64,000 nucleotides of DNA, from assembly GCF_019649055.1 (NCBI RefSeq), contig NW_026570344.1, forward strand, positions 62,001-126,000. The letters run 5' to 3'. Under the pieces are notes generated by a model that did not search any database, was not told the origin of the DNA, and was given only the letters and a program-made list of their open reading frames with translations. Position numbers and translations under genes: made by a program. This document shows positions 61,101 to 64,000 of this stretch, piece by piece. The stretch is from Paramacrobiotus metropolitanus. Its lineage: Eukaryota > Tardigrada > Eutardigrada > Parachela > Macrobiotidae. Within the stretch, counting starts at the first letter, position 1. Each line of letters opens with the position of its first letter.

Positions 61101-62694
61101 GTGGCGGAGCAATAACGATTCAGATCCTACGGACAACTCAACAAACGTGAACGATACGTTGTACACCAAATACGTGCTGTGCGCCTATTGGTCCCTTCAA
61201 ACCTTAACACTCATTGGTCAAAACAAACAACCAGAATATGAGTTTGAGTTTGCCTTCGTTACGGTCAATTTTCTTGTGGGAGTAAGTCGAACTGCAAGCA
61301 GTGCGGTGTTCCCCAAACAATTTGCGAGCATAACAATTTTACCATTTTGCAGGTGATTGTTTATGCTAACATCGTGGGCAATATAACACGAACAGTGGGT
61401 AAATACTCGTACGCTTCCTCATTACTTGATGGGGCACCACAAAATGGATAATGTGTGTTTTTTTGTGCAGCCAATATGTCAATATTAATGGATTCATTCC
61501 GACACAGAATGGACGCCGTCAAGCAGTACATGACTTTACGAAAGGTTGACCTTTAAGCACCTTGTTGCGCAACTTCGCACCTTTTCTCTTCCCCTGCATG
61601 ACACACGTTAAGCACCCAATGAACCCGATTAAAAACCAGCGTAATCACAGCGACCGTAATGCTTTTTATGGACAGATTGATGGAGATCTCCAAGAACGAG
61701 TTATGCGCTACTTCGAGTACCAGTGGACGAACAAACAATTCAACGATGAGACCAAATCCTTAGCTTGCTTACCGGATAAACTGGAAGCCGAGCTAGCCAT
61801 GCGAGTCCATCTGGAGACACTACAACGTGTGGGCATTTTTCAAGATGCCGAGCCGGGTTTATTAGCAGATTTGGTGCTCAAGTTGAAACTTGAGGTGCGT
61901 AAAATTAAACCATAGGAAAAACTATATGTACTCTAAGAGTCAGACGTGATACTGTTAGGTTTATTCGCCACAAGATTACATCTGTCGTAAAGGGGATATT
62001 GGCAAGGAGATGTACATTGGTATGTTGGAAATTCCGTTGGCATTTGGCAGTCTTATACATCTTGCAGTGTTGCAGTTAAAAGGGGCCGATTAGAAGTTGT
62101 AGCTGACGATGGAAATACCGTTTATGCAACACTGAGTGAAGGTGGGTGATCAATATATAATTTTCAAAATGAGTTGTAGTAAAGGTCACGTACTGGTCTT
62201 TCGTAGGTTCTGTTTTTGGGGAGATTTCGATTCTGAACATCATTGGTGCGTCAGTGTATTGCAAAATTAAATGAACAGTCGTTTGCTATTAAGGGCATAT
62301 GTTGCGTTTACGATTAGGCATCAAAACGGGAAATCGGCGAACAGCCAATGTCCGGAGTGTGGGCTATTCCGATTTGTTCTGCTTATCCAAAGAAGCCTTA
62401 TGGGATGCTTTGAAAGAGTACCCTGAGGGCAAGAAGAAAATGCTCGAAAAGGGCAAGCAAATGCTGGTCAAAGATAATCTGCTTGACCGCGAAATGAATG
62501 AGAATTACGAGCACCGTCAGCTGGCTTTCATGGATAAAGTAGAACGACTGGAAAGCAATCTGGACGATTTGCAGACGCGATTTGGTCGACTGGTGGCCGA
62601 AGAAGCCAGTTCGCTGAAAAAGATGCGCCTGCGTACCGCCCAACTTCACCGGCTAATCAACACGCGATATCACGGACAATCAAAACATATTTGA
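58143..62694 (+). CDS. Cyclic-nucleotide-gated channel subunit (CNGA-like)
   Basis: Fourteen exons: 58143-58349, 58479-58778, 59929-60104, 60149-60245, 60383-60604, 60698-60844, 60994-61281, 61353-61398, 61471-61544, 61676-61894, 61959-62019, 62076-62141, 62207-62245, 62318-62694; 772 residues. Low-complexity cytosolic N-terminus (1-230); S1 in exon 4 (VDPAGN, YNW), S2-S4 in exons 5-6 (LDYVSDVIYIIDIF, KLDILSIMPT, VRINRLLKW), S5-pore-S6 in exons 7-8, a C-linker (YFEYQWTNK, LPDKLEAELA), a cyclic-nucleotide-binding domain with FGEISIL and GNRRTA, and a C-terminal leucine-zipper coiled coil typical of A-type subunits. The pore reads TLIGQ where CNGA channels have TTIGE. Intron 3 is only 44 nt. 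The link between exon 2 and exon 3 (1.15-kb intron) rests on matching phase only. Confidence 0.88.
58850..58920. repeat. Short direct repeat in CNG intron 2
   Basis: AGAACCATTAATATTGTAG, with a few following bases, occurs twice with a partial copy between. A second tandem pair (GTACTGGATAGGCTTGTTAC) lies in the same intron near 59,118-59,160. Confidence 0.7.
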
Positions 62695-64000
62695 TACTGT
62701 AATTCAACTTAAATCTAAATCAAACCGCAAAAGCTGAATGCGTAATTCATAAAGCATGTGAACTTAAATTTTTTGGATCACAGTACTTTTTGAAATTCTG
62801 TTGTCAACGTACAGCCTATAACGACGGAAGGTTTTAGCAAATGTTGCTACCGTTGGGTGAATTCTACAACTTAATTAATTCATTAATTGCCATTAATTTG
62901 CCTACTACCCTAAGGTAGGGTGTCGAAACTGCAGTAGTTCTTCAATAAGGTACTGAGGCATGCTGCCGGTAACGCACAGGCCGAAATCACTTTCATATGG
63001 GTGACTTCCTCCTTCGTATTGCGTAAAACTGCTAATCTCGAAAATCCTGATAGCGTCGCGGGAGTAACCCACGCCTTTTGGGTGTTGCGGAAGGTAGCAT
63101 GTGGGAGATTATCTTCGTCGGCCATTGTCTTAGCTTTTACTTAAATGACAGAAACCATTCTGCGAAAGTTCCTCTATAAAACTCGATGACCTGCTCGTAA
63201 AACATGCGGCCAATGAGAGCGGGCTGGTGTAATTGCCACTGTATCGGGGCGCTAAGGAACGAATGCGACAAGCGGTTTTTCCGAATTTTACCCAAAAATG
63301 GCGCAGGTACTTCTACAGAGTACTTCTTCTTCTTCTGCTCGGTTACTTCTTTGCGTACTTCATCAGTTGCGATGCTGGATTTGGTTACATCTGAAGAGCA
63401 GCGGCGAATTTGTTTTATATTGAGACCAGGTACGGTGTTGCATACAAGAAAGGTAAAATGCTGTACGGAAGCGGGCGGTGTTTATTTAGCTACGTCGAAG
63501 ACAATGGTACGACACACTGTAAGTTGTGTGTGTCTGCAAATTTTGTGGAATACAATCACTATTTTTGAATTTGAAAAACACACTTCATTTTAAAAAAAAC
63601 CAAGAAATAACTGTCGCGAAGGCAAAAGGTCCTGGCGATAATGCAGTAATAATAAAGCATACAAACGGCGGTGTTTACAAGGCAATTAGGCATTGTCACT
63701 GTGTGCGCAATTATTCTGATTGGTAATATGTAAGCAGCAGTTCCAATGAAACTCTATTAATACAGTGTTCGACTACAAAATGCAAATTGCAGCAATAGAG
63801 AAGTACGCCGATTCTTGTATTTATTGCACGTTCGTGTTGTCACACCGCTGCCGCCACCGCACACTTCTGCTCTATATATATGTCTTTAATTTCCGGATGG
63901 GGACTTTGCAAACTCTATTACAAAGTATTACAAAGTACAACCGCCAGCTACTCGGCATACGGGTATTCGTCGAGCATTAAGTGGATGCCTGTACCGTGTG
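62695..64000. other. 3' flank and window end
   Basis: A small minus-strand frame at 63125-62910 starts with a true ATG (MADEDNLPHATFRNTQ) and has a usable donor in it, so it could be a first coding exon, but no domain is recognised. On the plus strand, 63,230-63,560 is open apart from one TGA at 63392-63394 and encodes a hydrophobic stretch (RVLLLLLLGYFFAYF) then YGVAYKKGKMLYGSG. It may be an exon of a gene running beyond the window. A TATAAAA sits at about 63,174. None is firm. Confidence 0.3.

Noticed and set aside
1-64000. CRISPR arrays, rRNA genes, bacterial operons or horizontally acquired genes
   Set aside because: None seen: genes have introns and metazoan domains, and no regular spacer arrays or rRNA-like segments were found.

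Overview
Nuclear DNA of a small-genome invertebrate animal. The evidence is short GT-AG introns (about 40 nt to 1 kb), TATA-type promoters, metazoan gene families (class A GPCRs, stress-type MAP2 kinases, a CNG channel, WAP-domain secreted proteins, SET/MYND proteins), a chitin-binding cuticle-type protein, and animal Harbinger, Tc1 and tyrosine-recombinase elements. The chitin-binding protein suggests an ecdysozoan. A tardigrade or arthropod would fit, but nothing seen here fixes the species.

Layout. 0.6-12.3 kb: a small rhodopsin-like GPCR family (a decayed copy on the minus strand, an intact minus-strand gene and an intact plus-strand gene) enclosing a damaged SMYD-like (SET/MYND) gene. 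13.2-18.8 kb: a plus-strand cluster of secreted WAP-domain proteins (three intact, one broken). 13.8-20.3 kb also holds a striking set of near-perfect palindromes and inverted repeats. 20.7-22.1 kb: a diverged direct repeat pair flanking a TTCTTAGG-like simple repeat. 22,176-26,908: a complete PIF/Harbinger element with 64-bp TIRs, a Myb/SANT-like gene and a DDE transposase that carries one frameshift. 26,978-30,466: a decayed, minus-strand Ngaro/PAT-like tyrosine-recombinase retroelement recognisable by its split direct repeats (A1-body-B1-A2-B2). 31.7-34.4 kb: a minus-strand, five-exon, multi-membrane-span protein resembling LAPTM. 36.4-51.9 kb: a head-to-tail array of four MKK3/4/6-like MAP2 kinases with the same exon/intron phases throughout. 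52.5-52.8 kb: a Tc1/mariner fragment. 54.0-55.5 kb: a secreted chitin-binding protein with a mucin-like tail. 56.4-56.8 kb: a broken cysteine-rich secreted-peptide-like gene. 58.1-62.7 kb: a 14-exon cyclic-nucleotide-gated channel subunit with an unusual pore.

The genes do not form one pathway. The window is a patchwork of young local duplications (GPCR, WAP, MAP2K) with a transposon nest in the middle. Many members carry one or two disabling changes. These may be real birth-and-death decay or leftover assembly indels, and cDNA or read alignment would separate the two. All multi-exon models here were built by reading splice sites and phases by eye.
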